DNA of 64,000 nucleotides from the NCBI GenBank assembly GCA_963759295.1, contig CAVWYT010000003.1:1-64000 (forward strand), in the 5' to 3' direction. Positions 53,923-63,329 of the stretch are shown here, in pieces. The stretch is from WHSW01 sp963759295. Lineage in GTDB: Bacteria > Actinomycetota > Thermoleophilia > Solirubrobacterales > 70-9. Each line of letters opens with the position of its first letter. Position 1 is the stretch's first letter. Below the pieces are notes generated by a model. It ran no database searches. It was not told the DNA's origin and saw nothing but the letters and a program-made list of their open reading frames with translations. The translations under genes and the position numbers were made by a program.

Positions 53923-54017
53923 GCGTCCGCCAGTAACGCTCGGGCCCAGGGCGGATAATCGCCTTCGATAAAGGCGGCGAACACTCGCCGGACAACCTCG
54001 ACGTTCTCCTGCGACAT
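53907..54017 (-). pseudogene. N-terminal SnoaL-like fragment, end of tandem array
   Basis: It starts MSQENVEVVRRVFAAFIEGD like the paralogs, three bases after the stop of the gene at 54021, then ends early at TAG 53907-53909 after 36 residues. The remaining about 95 residues are missing where the rightward zinc-ribbon gene begins, so this copy was cut off. Confidence 0.6.
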
Positions 54018-54020
54018 CAT

Positions 54021-54410
54021 CTACTCCGACAGCCCGGCGGCTTCGAGGGCGGCCTCGACAGTCGCGAAGTCTTGGCTCCGCACCACCTTTCCGGCTTCGA
54101 TCTCATACAGCTCGGCAAGCAGCTGATCGAAGGGAGCGCCTCGCACAGTCCCGCGCTGGCGGCCCAGAACCAACACGCGGTTACCGCAGTCCCGTATCTC
54201 GTCGATTCGGATCTCGAAGTCCGGTGCCGTCTCGAACGTTTCCGCAACCATCCGGCGAAGGCCGTCGTGTCCCCGGTAGGGACCCATGATCTGCGAGCGC
54301 AGGTTGACGGCCTCGGCATTCGGGTGATGCCCGGCCACGAACGTCTCGATATCTCTCGCGCCGAAGGCCTCGTTGAGTCTCCGCACGATCTCCACGTTCT
54401 CCTGCGACAT
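54021..54410 (-). CDS. SnoaL-like protein, tandem array member 3
   Basis: A 129-residue NTF2-fold protein: SQENVEIVRRLNEAFGARDI, PYRGHDGLRRMVAETFETAP, VLVLGRQRGTVRGAPFDQLL, ending TVEAALEAAGLSE. It starts three bases (GCG) after the preceding gene's stop. The Shine-Dalgarno GGAG is formed by the last sense codon (GAG, Glu) of that gene. It may act as a cyclase, isomerase or stress protein. Confidence 0.85.
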   Translation of the reverse strand: MSQENVEIVRRLNEAFGARDIETFVAGHHPNAEAVNLRSQIMGPYRGHDGLRRMVAETFETAPDFEIRIDEIRDCGNRVLVLGRQRGTVRGAPFDQLLAELYEIEAGKVVRSQDFATVEAALEAAGLSE

Positions 54411-54413
54411 CGC

Positions 54414-54812
54414 CTACTCCGAGAGCCCGGCGGCGTCAAGTGCTTCCGATCGCTCCCGGAAGTTCTCGAAGCGGATCACCTTGCCGCCCCGGAAGGACCA
54501 GACCTGGAAGTAGCGGAACTCGGTCCGAGCGCCGCTTTCGATTCCGACTCCGCGCTGATACACGGCGGCGACAACAGTGTCGCCCGCGTCCGTGATCTCC
54601 TCTGCCTCGATTGTGATGTGGGTCCAGGGCTCGAGGAACCCGCGCGTGTACTCCGCGAGGCGCTTGAGACCGAGATACGTTCCGGACTCCGGCAATCCCG
54701 GATTCTGTACGAACAGGACGTGTGGATCGAATACGTCGAGGCTGGCGCGGAAGTCGCCGTTACCGAATCCTTCATAGACAGCCCGGATTGCCTCGACGTT
54801 CTCCTCCGACAT
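54414..54812 (-). CDS. SnoaL-like protein, tandem array member 2
   Basis: A 132-residue paralog: SEENVEAIRAVYEGFGNGDF, FDPHVLFVQNPGLPESGTYL, WTHITIEAEEITDAGDTVVA, ending RSEALDAAGLSE. It follows member 1 by three bases and precedes member 3 by three. Identity with its neighbours is concentrated at both ends; the middle has diverged, as expected for a family with changing ligands. Confidence 0.85.
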   Translation of the reverse strand: MSEENVEAIRAVYEGFGNGDFRASLDVFDPHVLFVQNPGLPESGTYLGLKRLAEYTRGFLEPWTHITIEAEEITDAGDTVVAAVYQRGVGIESGARTEFRYFQVWSFRGGKVIRFENFRERSEALDAAGLSE

Positions 54813-54815
54813 CGC

Positions 54816-55265
54816 CTACTCGGACCGCCCGGCGGTTTCGAGGGTCTCGCCGTCGAGTCCGAGAGCGCGAAGCGCACCCTTCAGCGTCAAGTGATCCTCC
54901 GCCCGGATGAATCGTCCATGCCGTAGCCAGAAGCAGTGGTAGGCATCGCCTCCCAGCGCCACGCCACTCGCGCGTCCCTCTGCCTGTATCTCTCCATGCA
55001 CAAGGACGCGATCATCGCCGATCGGCGTCGCGTCCTTGATCACGTATGCATAGTCCTCCCAAGCCGGAAACAACTCGGTGAGGAAACGCACGATCTCCTC
55101 GCGTCCGTGGCATGGCCTCGCCTCCGGGAACCCGCGAATCGGGTAGTAGTCGCCGTCGGGCTCCCAAAACTCGTCGACCAGGGCTTCGATGGCCTCGGCT
55201 CCCCGCGTCCCTTCTTTGGTGCTCTCCAAGTAGCGCCAGGCGATATCGGCGTTCTCCTCCGACAT
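54816..55265 (-). CDS. SnoaL-like protein, tandem array member 1
   Basis: A 149-residue paralog: SEENADIAWRYLESTKEGTR, FWEPDGDYYPIRGFPEARPC, GREEIVRFLTELFPAWEDYA, ending LETAGRSE. It starts three bases after a C-terminal SnoaL remnant. It is somewhat longer in the first loop than the others. The same Glu-stop Shine-Dalgarno arrangement is kept at both ends. Confidence 0.85.
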   Translation of the reverse strand: MSEENADIAWRYLESTKEGTRGAEAIEALVDEFWEPDGDYYPIRGFPEARPCHGREEIVRFLTELFPAWEDYAYVIKDATPIGDDRVLVHGEIQAEGRASGVALGGDAYHCFWLRHGRFIRAEDHLTLKGALRALGLDGETLETAGRSE

Positions 55266-55268
55266 CGC

Positions 55269-55388
55269 CTACTCCCGCAGCCCGGCGTCTTCGAGGGCTT
55301 CGTCCACGTCCACGTAGGTTCGAAGTTTCGAGATCTGGTCGCCCTCGAATAAGAGCATCGTCGCCAGGCGCGGCGGCAGCTCGCACAC
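55269..55388 (-). pseudogene. C-terminal SnoaL-like remnant
   Basis: Thirty-nine residues (ELPPRLATMLLFEGDQISKL, then RTYVDVDEALEDAGLRE) end in the family C-terminus and the GGAGTAG sequence that serves the next gene. No start or N-terminal part remains. The upstream DJ-1 gene stops at 55395. The fragment seems kept only as the leader of the array. Confidence 0.6.
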
Positions 55389-55394
55389 CCGAAC

Positions 55395-56027
55395 CTACTC
55401 CTTCGGCCCGAGCTCGATTCCGCGGACCAGAGAGACGATCTGCTCGGGTGCTTTCTCGGGTGAGCCTGCGTCGAGCGGCGGCTGCGGGTCGTATTCGATT
55501 GAGAGTTGGATCGCCTGCGCCACCTCGTCGCCAAGCTCGAGCTGGATCAAGCGCAGGGCCATGTCGATACCAGACGAGACTCCGGCCGCGGTGATGACCT
55601 TGCCTTGCTCGACGACGCGTTCGAGGGTCGGCTCGGCGCCGTACTCACGAAGCATGTCGAGGTAGATCCAGTGCGACGTCGCCTTGAGGCCTCCGAGGAC
55701 GCCGGCCTTGCCGAGAAGCAGGGAACCGGTGCAGACCGAGGTCGTCCATCGACTCGTCTCGTGTACCGAGCGAATCCACTCGAGCAGCGCCTCACCCGAC
55801 TCCCTCCGACTGCCTTCACCTCCGGGGACGACGACCACATCGGGACTCGGGACTTCGTCCACCGAATGGCCGGCGACGAGAGCCAGAGCCTTGGTGTCGC
55901 ACTGCTTCGGTCCGGGCTCGACACCGACGAAGCGAATGTCGGCTCCTGGCAGACGACTGAGTGGCTCATAGGGGCCGATCGCGTCGAGCGCGGTCACTCC
56001 GTCATAGATTGGAATGGCGATCTGCAC
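55395..56027 (-). CDS. DJ-1/PfpI-family protein
   Basis: A 210-residue class I glutamine amidotransferase-like protein: QIAIPIYDGVTALDAIGPYE, DVVVVPGGEGSRRESGEALL and TTSVCTGSLLLGKAGVLGG, in which the Cys is the nucleophilic elbow, followed by the family histidine in LKATSHWIYL. It is the isonitrile hydratase/ThiJ-like branch rather than a chaperone. GTG start four bases after the multicopper oxidase stop, so they are cotranscribed. Substrate unknown. Confidence 0.86.
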   Translation of the reverse strand: MQIAIPIYDGVTALDAIGPYEPLSRLPGADIRFVGVEPGPKQCDTKALALVAGHSVDEVPSPDVVVVPGGEGSRRESGEALLEWIRSVHETSRWTTSVCTGSLLLGKAGVLGGLKATSHWIYLDMLREYGAEPTLERVVEQGKVITAAGVSSGIDMALRLIQLELGDEVAQAIQLSIEYDPQPPLDAGSPEKAPEQIVSLVRGIELGPKE

Positions 56028-56031
56028 TGAT

Positions 56032-57770
56032 CTAGCTCGGATCCGCGGCCGGCGCGACGTCGAAGCTGAACATCATCCCGCTCTCGGTGTGCTCGGCGAT
56101 ATGGCAGTGGGCCATCCACAGACCCGGATTCGTCACGTCGAGCAGGATGTCGATCGTCTGGCCGGCCCGTAGAAGGACGGTGTCTTTCCAGACGAAGTTG
56201 GTCTCGGGCTCACCGTCGCGGCTCAAGACCAGGAACCGGCCCGCGCCGTGGATGTGGAACGGGTGATGCATCGGGTGCTCCTGATCCATCTCGTTGGCGA
56301 GACGGATCTTGATCCGGTCACCAACGCGGAAAGCCCAAGTGATGGACGCGTTCTCGGCCCCGGTCTCGCGATCGATCAGCTGCCAGATCATGTTGCTCGT
56401 GTTGGTCTGGCGGTTGATGTCCGGCATCAGGTCCTCCCACTCCAGCCCGTCGGCGTGATCATGTGCCTCGTGCCCGCCACTCTCGTGGGGCTCGTGCTCG
56501 GGATGCGGATCGCCGCCGGCGATGGCGTCGGCCGGGACCAGCTTCATCCCGCATTTCGGGCAGGTGGCCTGGTCGGAAGCCGTGACGTCCGGGTGCATCG
56601 GGCAGACGTAGGACGGTCGGGGCTGATCTGTCAGGAACCAGCTTCATCCCGCACTTGGGGCAGCTCGACGCCTCGGAATCGGTGACCTCGGGATGCATCG
56701 GGCAGACATATGAGGACGCCTGCTCGGTCTCGCCGCCGTAGAGAATCGGCATCTGCGAGACGAAGGCCAGGGTCTTGTCGGGCTCGCGCTCGAGGTCGGC
56801 CTCGATGCGCTCGCGCTCGGCCGAGAGCTCGGGATCGACCCGCAGGTCATTGAACGCTGTCGCGGCCTCGGTGGTTGCGTCGCCGGAGACGGTGAAGCGG
56901 CCGAGATCGTAGGTGTGGTCGGGGGTTCGGTTTTCGAGCGTGACCTCGCCCGGCTGGGCGAAGAGGACATCGACGATCGCCCGCTCGGAGGGCGAGAGCA
57001 GGATCTCGTCGATGAACTCCTCGCGCTCGACCCGGCCGCTGTCGCCGCCCACCAGCTTCATCCGGGCGCCACTGAGCCCGAAGTTGAAGATCCGGGTGTT
57101 GGCCGTGTTGACCAAGTGCAGTCGAACCACCTCCCCGACCCTGGCCTCAGCGTGGTAGTCGGTCTCGCCGTTGATCAGCATCACGTTGCCGAAGCGGCCC
57201 ATGGCCGTGAACGTCGGCCCGGAGCGGTGAAACGGGGCCATCTGACCGTCCTCGATGAGCACGTCGTCGAGGGTGATCGCCAGCTGGCGATCGACGGGCG
57301 GGAAGTAACCGGGGTCGGATGGCTCGACGATGATCCCCGCGTAGAGGCCCATCTCCTGGGCGAAGTCCTCGCGGATGTGGGGGTGGTACCAGTAGAAGCC
57401 GGGATCGGGGAACCGCAGGCGATAGATGAACCTGGCGCCGTGAGGCATCGGCGCCTGCGTCTCCTCGGGGACGCCGTCGAAGCGGTTTTCGAGGCGCAGT
57501 CCATGCCAGTGCAGGGTCGCGTCGACGTCGCCGAGGTTGGTCGCCTGGACCGTGACCTCGCTGTCCCTGGTCGACGTGCAGCGTCGGTCCGGGAATCGAG
57601 CCGTTGTAACCGAGCATCCGGACCTCGGCATCGCCGAGGCGCTTTCGCACGGGCTTGATCGTGATCTCGCAGGTCTCGCCATCGCGGAGCCTGATCACGC
57701 CTGGGCTCGTGGCCTCGTCGAGTCCCTCGGTCTCGGTACTGAAATGCTCGCTGCTCGCCCTCTCGCTCAT
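56032..57770 (-). CDS. Multicopper oxidase with two inserted heavy-metal-binding modules (two frameshifts)
   Basis: About 579 residues of a laccase-like oxidase. Copper motifs are LHWHGLRLEN, FYWYHPHIRED, HPMHHPFHIHGAGRF and MAHCHIAEHTESGM, so both the type 1 and the trinuclear sites are intact. Between cupredoxin domains 2 and 3 lie two copies of a CPMHP...CPKCGMKLVP module (heavy-metal-binding type, as in CusB/CopA) and a His/Glu-rich linker. No signal peptide is seen at the start (SERASSEHFSTETEGLDE). Shifts occur near 57560 and 56615. It probably oxidises or buffers copper in an operon with DJ-1. Confidence 0.85.
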
Positions 57771-57816
57771 CGCTGCTCGCTCTCCTCGATCTGGCTGGCG
57801 CGGCCCCGCTCTTTCA

Positions 57817-58539
57817 TCAGAGGATCGGCAGCAGGAGCCCCCGCCCGCCGAGCCCGACCATCCGCGCGAGCGTTTCGAGGTAGCTGTCGCGGAGCTCGTC
57901 CCACTTGCGGACCGTCCACAGGACCTCGCCGTGAGCCCAGGCGGCGTCGCGGGCGCGGGCGACGCTCCAGATCGCGAGGACGTCGTCGAGGCGCCCGAGG
58001 GCTTCGTCGGCGCAGCCGATCAGCCCGGATGCGAAGCGCTGTTTCACCTGATCCTCGACTGAGGCCAGGATCCCGTTGACCCTCAGGTAATCGCGGTGCT
58101 GCGGTGAATCGCGCTCGAGCGTGAGCCCCAGCTGATCGCAGTTCTCGACGAGAGCCACACAGAGGTCGTAGTTGATGTGGGCGTTCATTCCGGCGAGCGC
58201 GAACTGGATCGGCGCGATCCTCGGTTGCGAGCGAGCCTCGAACAGCGGCGCCCACGCATGAGGGACGCTGCGGCTGCCTGCGCTGGCGTCGACGCCGGCG
58301 AAGTACAGGTCCGCGAACACGACGTCGAGCCGGGACAGGAACAGGGGGTCCTCGAAGCCGTCCCGGTCGGCTTCGGCGGCGACCTCCAGGGTCACGGCCA
58401 GATAGAGATCGTTGAATCGGGCGACGCCGTCGGCTGCCGGGAGCCCGGCCTCGATCGCCCGCATCCGCTCGATGACGTCGGTGATCGGTCCGGGGTCGGA
58501 ACCGATGGCTGCGTCAGCCTTGGTGCCGAAGGTCCGCAC
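57817..58539 (-). CDS. DUF5995-family protein
   Basis: A 240-residue helical protein typical of actinobacteria: DVIERMRAIEAGLPAADGVA, FNDLYLAVTLEVAAEADRDG, FALAGMNAHINYDLCVALVE with conserved Asn/His, and a C-terminal RMVGLGGRGLLLPIL. GTG start. It lies upstream of the multicopper oxidase on the same strand with a 46-base gap, so it may belong to that operon. Function unknown. Confidence 0.8.
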   Translation of the reverse strand: MRTFGTKADAAIGSDPGPITDVIERMRAIEAGLPAADGVARFNDLYLAVTLEVAAEADRDGFEDPLFLSRLDVVFADLYFAGVDASAGSRSVPHAWAPLFEARSQPRIAPIQFALAGMNAHINYDLCVALVENCDQLGLTLERDSPQHRDYLRVNGILASVEDQVKQRFASGLIGCADEALGRLDDVLAIWSVARARDAAWAHGEVLWTVRKWDELRDSYLETLARMVGLGGRGLLLPIL

Positions 58540-58662
58540 AGGGCGATCCTACGCCCGCCGGCGTCCTCTCGCGCTTGACCTCGCCGACCGTCAGGGGATA
58601 CGGTCGTTCATGAAGCGAATCGTGAGGGGGACGGCCGGATGATCGAGCCTGAGGAGGCCCCT

Positions 58663-59745
58663 ATGAAGAGTTGCCGGAACCCGCTGCACTGCTTCCTTCC
58701 GCCGAGCGTCCTGGAGAGCATCGCCGTCAATGGCGATCAGGAACAGCGGTCCTGGGCCGTCGCCGCATTGGGCCGGGATCACTCGATTCGCTTTGCGCGC
58801 GTCGAGAACGCCAAGGTTCGCGGCGCCGGCCCGCGCGAGGGAGCCGATGCCCTGGCCGCACGGGCCGCCGCCAAGGCCAATCGCAGCATCCGTGACGCCG
58901 CCGGCACCGAGGACGTCAACGCCAAGGTGGTTCGCCGCGAGGGGGAGAAGAACACCGGCGACAAGGCCGTCGACGAGGCGTATCGGGGCCTCGGGGACAC
59001 CTTCACCTTCTTCAGCAAGGCCTTCGATCGCAACTCGATCGACGATGCCGGGATGCCGCTGCGGGGCGTGGTCCATTTCGGCAAGCAGTACGCGAACGCC
59101 TTCTGGGACGGCCGCCGGATGGTCTTCGGCGACGGCGACGGCCAGATCCTCCGCCGCATGACCCGCTCGCTGGACGTAATTGGCCACGAGCTCGGCCACG
59201 GAGTGACCGAGGATGAGGCAGGGCTCGAGTATTTCGGCCAACCCGGCGCTCTCAACGAGTCGATGTCAGACGTCTTCGGGTCGCTGGTCGAGCAGTACAA
59301 GCGAGACCAGACTGCGGCCGAGGCGGATTGGTTGATCGGCAAGGAGGTCTGGACCCCGAGCATCCAGGGCGACGCCCTGCGCTCGATGAAGGCGCCCGGC
59401 ACGGCCTACGACGACCAGCTGGTCGGCAAGGACCCCCAACCCGACCACATGAGGAAGTACATCGAGACGCGCCAGGACAACGGCGGTGTCCACCTCAACT
59501 CGGGGATCCCGAACCACGCCTTCTACACCGCCGCGACGACGCTCGGTGGGCGAGCCTGGGCGACCGCCGGGCGGATCTGGTACGAGGCGCTTCGCGACCC
59601 CGCGCTCGGGACGCGTTCGAGCTTCCAGCGCTTCGCGGAGATCACGGTCCGCGTCGCCCAGCAGCTCCACGGGCCGGTGAGCGCCGAGGCCAAGGCCGTC
59701 TACGGCGGCTGGGAGAAGGTCGGCGTGCCCGCCCCGAAGCCGTAA
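58663..59745 (+). CDS. M4-family metalloprotease (protealysin-like)
   Basis: A 360-residue zinc protease. The ATG at 58663 is chosen because GAGGAGG lies eight bases upstream. A short propeptide (CRNPLHCFLPPSVLESIA) replaces the long FTP/PepSY propeptide and there is no signal peptide, as in protealysin. The metal and catalytic elements are VIGHELGHGVTEDE, NESMSDVFGSL and the proton-donor histidine region GGVHLNSGIPNHAFY. Its stop is four bases ahead of a probable inhibitor gene. It cleaves unknown cytosolic or exported proteins. Confidence 0.92.
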   Translation: MKSCRNPLHCFLPPSVLESIAVNGDQEQRSWAVAALGRDHSIRFARVENAKVRGAGPREGADALAARAAAKANRSIRDAAGTEDVNAKVVRREGEKNTGDKAVDEAYRGLGDTFTFFSKAFDRNSIDDAGMPLRGVVHFGKQYANAFWDGRRMVFGDGDGQILRRMTRSLDVIGHELGHGVTEDEAGLEYFGQPGALNESMSDVFGSLVEQYKRDQTAAEADWLIGKEVWTPSIQGDALRSMKAPGTAYDDQLVGKDPQPDHMRKYIETRQDNGGVHLNSGIPNHAFYTAATTLGGRAWATAGRIWYEALRDPALGTRSSFQRFAEITVRVAQQLHGPVSAEAKAVYGGWEKVGVPAPKP

Positions 59746-59749
59746 GCCG

Positions 59750-60043
59750 GTGCGGCTCGCGATGACACGGAGCGGGGGGATTGCCGGGCACAGCCTGAGC
59801 CGGTCCATCGACACCAGCGAGCTGGAGGCGCCGCAGGTCGAGGAGATCGAGCGCCTGGTCGAGCGGGTCGACCTGGACGATCTTGCTCGTCGCTCGCCGC
59901 TTCGCGGTGCCGGGGCCGATCGGTTCCAGTACGACCTGAGCGTTGAGGCCGGAGGCCGAGAGCACCGGTTGACCGTGGCCGAGGACGCGGCGCCGTCTGA
60001 GCTCAAAGATCTCCTCGCATGGCTCCTCGAGCACGAGCGATGA
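59750..60043 (+). CDS. Emfourin-like protealysin inhibitor
   Basis: A 97-residue protein starting with GTG four bases after the protease stop. TRSGGIAGHSLSRSIDTSEL, VEEIERLVERVDLDDLA, RFQYDLSVEAGGREHRLTVA and LKDLLAWLLEHE follow the emfourin pattern. Emfourin is the inhibitor of protealysin encoded in the same operon in Serratia. It should bind the M4 active site and keep the enzyme silent in the cytosol. Confidence 0.82.
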   Translation: MRLAMTRSGGIAGHSLSRSIDTSELEAPQVEEIERLVERVDLDDLARRSPLRGAGADRFQYDLSVEAGGREHRLTVAEDAAPSELKDLLAWLLEHER

Positions 60044-60082
60044 ACGCCCCCAAGGGCCGAGCGGCTGATACTGCAGCCCGCG

Positions 60083-62515
60083 TCACTCGGCGAGAAACTC
60101 GCGGCGCTCAGCCGGCGTTAGCCCTCCCGCCGACGGTGCGGCTGCCGCGCGGAGGCTCGGAAGAGGGCCCCCGACAGAGCGCAAGCTGTGAAGCGCCCGT
60201 CCGGACTGAATGCGGCGCTGGCGACGTTGGCGCCGTGCCCCTCGAGCGTCGTCTCCAACCGGCCGGTCGCGACCTCCCAGAGGCGGGCAGTGCCGTCGTC
60301 GCTCGAGGTGACGACGGTCTGCACCGTCGGGGCTGAAGGCGGCCGAGTTGAGCTTTGCCTGATGCCCGGAGAGGCTTCTCGAGAGCTCGCCGGCCCTGGT
60401 CCAGATGCGTGCGACGCCATCCTGGCCCGCCGTGACGATCAGGCTCCCGTCCGGGCTGATGTCGGCATCGTTGACGGAGCTGCGCACGTTCGGCAGCACG
60501 ACCTCGGGCGAGTGGGCCGCGAGGTCCCAGAGTCGTGTGTCGAACTCGCCCCCGGTGAGCACTGAATCGCGACCGGCGAACGATGCGGTCGAGAGGGGCT
60601 GTCGTGCGTCGAGCTGCATGCGACTCTCGCCCGGCGGTCGCGTCCCAGATTCGCGCCGTGCCGTCCTGGCTCGCGGTCACGATCGTCCGCCCGTCGGGGG
60701 CGAAGGACGCCGTCGTCACCCACCTCCATGGCCGCGCAGCTCCTCGGTCACCTGTCCGTCGGCCACGTTCCAGAGCTTCGCGGTGCCGTCGCCGCTCGCG
60801 GTCGCGAGCCGGGCTCCGTCCTCGCTGAACGAGAGGTCGGCGATCGCCCCCGTGTGCCCCTTGAGCACCGCGAGCCGCTCACCGGACGCGACCTTCCAGA
60901 CGCGCACCGTGCCGTCGATCTCGCCGGTCGCGAGCCGCGTGCCGTCGGCCGAGAAGGCGGCGGCCGTTGCGACCCCGCCGTTCAGCGGCAGCCGGCGGAG
61001 CTTGCGGCCCGTGCGCGAGTCCCAGAGCACCGCGGCGTTCCTGCCACCGTGAGCCCGCGCCGAGAAGATCCACGGACTCGCCGGGCTCACGGCAAGCTCC
61101 AAATCGCCCCGGACCTCGGACGCAGGGTCGCCTTCGGTGCGCCCGGAGGCGGCCTCCCAGAGCCTGACCGTGCCGTCGTCGCTCGCGGTCACGATCGTCT
61201 CGCCGTCGGCCGTGTACTCGGCGTCGGTCACCCACTTGCGTGGCCCCTGGAGGACGGCGCGGTATCGCCTGTGCGGACGTTCCAAATGCGGGCGGTCGCG
61301 TCTCGGCTCGGTGGTCACCACCCGGCCCCCGCGCGGGCTGAAGGCGACCCTGGTCACCGTGGTCGATGGCCGCTGAGCCGCGCTCGCGCCTCCCCCGTGG
61401 CCGCGTCCCAGATTCGTGGCGGTGCCGTCGCGGCTCGCCGTGGCGACGAGCTTGCCATCGGTCGCTGAACGTGGCCCACGCAACCCGGCCCGATGCCCCT
61501 CCAGCCACGCGAGGTTGGCGCCGCTGCGACGCGTCCCAGAGCGCGGCGCGTCCGTCGCGGCTCGCGGTGACGACCCGCTCACCGTCGGGGCTGAAGGCAG
61601 CGTGCGTGACCCAGTCCGTGTGCCCTCGGAGGACGACATCGACGTGCGAGAGGGCGAGGGCCCGGCGCAGCGCACGCTCGGCCTCCTCCGTCGGGCGCAT
61701 CGAGGCGGCGCGCTCGGCAAGCAGGACGCTCGAATTCGGGGTCGGCCCGGAGCTGCGAGTCCGCCGCGGAGGCCAGCTCCCGCGACTGCGCTATCGCCGC
61801 CTGTCGCTCGGCCTCGTTTCGCTGATCCTGGGCCTCGTTGCGCTGAAGCAGGGCGACGATCGCGAGGACGATGGCGACGACGAGCGCGGCGAACACCGCT
61901 GCGATGGTGATCCGTTGGCGCCGCGACACCGCTCTTCGGCTGGCGAGCAGGTACTCGGTCTGCAGCGGTGTCGGCTGCGGCTCCTTGTGCGCGGCCTGCT
62001 CGGAGAACCAGCGCTCGGCCTCATGCAGGTCGCTGCCGCGGATGAGGAAGCTGCTCGTCTCGACCGTGGTGGTCCCATTCCTCCGCCTGCTCGAGCAGCC
62101 GGGTGTGCTCGCGCGTCCACTCGGGCAGGTCGTCGATCGCCGCCAGGAGAGAGGCGAGGCCGGTCGAGAACTCCCCGTCGGTGCGGAAGAAGATGTAGTT
62201 GCGGCTGGCGAGCGCTTGCGGGACGGGGAGGTCATCGGACTCGCGGCGAAGGAGCGGAACGATCCGCTTGTTCTTTGCGAGCGCGTGCTCGCACTCGCGG
62301 CGACACTGCTCGGAGGCGAGGGCGTCGGGGGTGAGGACGAAGGCGAAGACGTCGGAGCCCTCGATCCCGAGCTCGATCTCACGGCGCCACTCGACCGCCG
62401 GGCCGATGTCCTCGCGGTCGACCCATACGTCCTTGCGCCTCTCCTCGAGCGCTTCGCGCAGCCGCTCGACGAACTCCAGGTCGCGGCGCGAGTAGGAGAT
62501 GAAGACGTCGGCCAC
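60083..62515 (-). CDS. TIR-domain / transmembrane / WD40-repeat protein (multiply frameshifted)
   Basis: About 810 residues. The N-terminal TIR domain (1-150): MADVFISYSRRDLEFVERLR, VWVDREDIGPAVEWRREIEL, then SEQCRRECEHALAKNKRIVP, where Glu74 in the CRRE segment aligns with the NADase glutamate of TIR enzymes. A membrane helix (ITIAAVFAALVVAIVLAIVA, about 200-220) and a coiled RNEAEDQ-rich linker follow. Then about 11 WD40 blades (AAFSPDGERVVTASRDGRAA, AAFSADGTRLATGEIDGTVR, LSFSEDGARLATASGDG), ending LTPAERREFLAE. Frame changes are numerous (near 62060, 61710, 61500, 61370, 61250, 60725, 60610, 60330). A sensor-effector role in stress or defence is inference. Confidence 0.75.
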
Positions 62516-62667
62516 CTCACGCCGTCCCGACGGCTACGCGCCTCGGGTTGAGGTCGCCGTGAGCCGCGTGGTGACCCCGCCGGCCCGGAGGTGCTGCTCC
62601 TGCGTCGCCACCTGCGAATCGTCTCGCAAAACCACCCTGCTTGGGCTCAGTCCTGGCGCTCCCGGGT

Positions 62668-63314
62668 TCAGGGTCAGGCACTTCGGAGCCGGCAACATGG
62701 GTCGCGGCATCGGCACGCGGCTGGTCGCCGGCGGCAACGACGTACTGGTGCTCGACAACGACCCCGAGCAGGCGAAGCAGCTCGCCGAGGAGCTCCGGAC
62801 GAGCGCTGCCGGCGCAGCCACCGCCGAGGGGGGCGCCGCAGGGGAGCAGCTGCGTGGAGATGTCGTCGTGCTCGCGGTCTATTACGACGCTGCGCAGTCG
62901 GCCGTCGACCGGTACGGAGACCAGCTCGAGGGCAAGGTGGTGATCGACATCACCAACCCCGTCAACGCCGAGACGTTCGATGGGCTGGTCACTCCCGCCG
63001 GCAGTTCGGCTGCCGAGGAGCTCGAGAAGAAGGCTCCCGACGGAGCGAAGCTGGTGAAGGCGTTCAACACGACCTTCGCGGGGACCCTGGTCGACGGCCG
63101 AGTCGACGATACGCCGCTCGACGTGCTGATCGCCGCCGACGACGAGCAGGCCAAGCGAACGGTGGCCGAGCTGGTCACCGGAAGCGGCCTGAACGCGATC
63201 GATGCGGGGCCGCTGAGGCGTGCCCGAGAGCTGGAGGCGCTCGGGTTCCTGCACATGACCCTGCAGGACGCGCTGGGCACCGGCTATGGCAGCGCGGTGA
63301 AATTCATCGGCTGA
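62668..63314 (+). CDS. NADP/F420-type oxidoreductase (start uncertain)
   Basis: A Rossmann protein of about 215 residues: FGAGNMGRGIGTRLVAGGND, VLVLDNDPEQAKQLAEELR, VVLAVYYDAAQSAVDRYGDQ, KVVIDITNPVNAETFDG and KLVKAFNTTFAGTL. The GAGNMG loop lies upstream of the first in-frame ATG (62698), so the true start must be further left, but no start codon fits well; an error there is likely. It is paralogous to 16433-17107. It diverges from the TIR-WD40 gene. Confidence 0.75.
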
Positions 63315-63329
63315 CCCCGGACGCGGGGG

